Source: JAGVSZ01 sp019137045
GTDB lineage: Bacteria > Pseudomonadota > Gammaproteobacteria > Burkholderiales > SG8-39
Direction of reading: 5' to 3'
DNA length: 64,000 nucleotides
Assembly: GCA_046347635.1 (NCBI GenBank)
Contig: JAXMFT010000010.1
Coordinates: 124,001-188,000 of the forward strand
Shown here: one piece after another, positions 63,698 through 64,000 of the stretch
Layout: each line of letters starts with the position of its first letter
Position numbering within the stretch: position 1 is the stretch's first letter
Notes under the pieces: model-generated
The model's input: the letters and a program-made list of their open reading frames with translations, nothing else
Databases searched by the model: none
Told to the model about the DNA's origin: nothing
Made by a program: the position numbers and the translations under genes

Positions 63698-64000
63698 TGA
63701 ACGCGCACGGCGTCGCCCTTCGCGTCGAGGGCGTGAGCAAGGTCTACGAGACGCGCGAGGGCGATCCCCTCCCGGCGCTCGACCCGACCGATATCGACGT
63801 TGCGCCGGGCGAGTTCGTTGCGGTGGTGGGACCGAGCGGGTGTGGCAAGAGCACGCTGCTCTCGCTGGTGGCGGCGCTCTTTCCGGTGTCTGGCGGACGC
63901 ATCCTGATCGACGGGGAGGAGATCAAGCGGCCGCACCCGAAGGTGGGCGTGGTTTTCCAGACCGATCTGCTCCTCTATTGGCGTACCGTCCTCGACAATC
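63698..64000 (+). CDS. ABC transporter ATP-binding protein (importer 2), 3'-truncated by window edge
   Basis: The first 101 codons are visible: VALRVEGVSKVYETREGD, Walker A VGPSGCGKSTLLSLVAALFP (~46-65) and Q-loop VGVVFQTDLLLYWRTV. GTG 63698 is used; GTGs at 63686 and 63689 are in frame. Partner of the permease 14 bp upstream; the rest lies beyond the window. Confidence 0.88.

Overview
The window is one very GC-rich stretch of bacterial chromosome with dense coding on both strands. It most likely comes from a betaproteobacterium, perhaps Burkholderiales: it has a complete ccmABCDEFGHI cytochrome c maturation operon, a DUF3305/DUF3306/polyferredoxin/TorD formate dehydrogenase cluster, a Bcr/CflA exporter, NMT1-type ABC importers, many GTGA/ATGA start-stop overlaps and frequent GTG starts. 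I saw no rRNA, tRNA, CRISPR array, insertion sequence or prophage. The genus cannot be fixed from sequence alone.

Molybdenum and tungsten metabolism dominates. Positions 2400-6213 (minus) hold moeA-mobA-fdhD-moaA. Divergent from them, 6270-15501 (plus) is a formate dehydrogenase operon: two small accessory proteins, a 694-residue polyferredoxin, a TorD-like chaperone, a short Tat-tagged peptide, the catalytic, Fe-S and cytochrome b subunits, and two small exported proteins. It ends in a clear terminator just before sodC. After fumarase, apbE, menA, ubiE and a DUF1330 gene come two tandem paralogous regulators (21280-23531, minus), each a ModE/LysR-like HTH fused to a periplasmic-binding-protein-like domain. 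They are divergent from tungstate importer genes tupB-tupC-tupA, a second TupA-like binding protein, a molbindin and a Mol-type (BtuCD-like) importer whose permease and ATPase carry several frameshifts. 31448-34285 adds mobB, a second moeA, moaD, moaE and crcB.

34401-41325 is the ccm operon. A frameshifted acyl-CoA synthetase, a small DUF3563-like gene, a LysR regulator, a Ser/Thr kinase with a cyclic-nucleotide-binding-like domain, and clpB behind a sigma32-type promoter follow.

48623 to the right edge looks like one long purine-scavenging operon. A near-consensus sigma70 promoter feeds a leader RNA that I read as an NMT1-motif (xanthine-I) riboswitch, then a 37-codon leader frame, then an NMT1-type ABC importer, an 8-oxoguanine-deaminase-like amidohydrolase, a three-subunit xanthine-dehydrogenase-type molybdenum hydroxylase, a COG0523 GTPase, a TSUP permease, a second three-subunit molybdenum hydroxylase and a second NMT1-type importer cut by the window end. 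The Mo/W uptake and cofactor genes upstream would supply the formate dehydrogenase and both hydroxylases.
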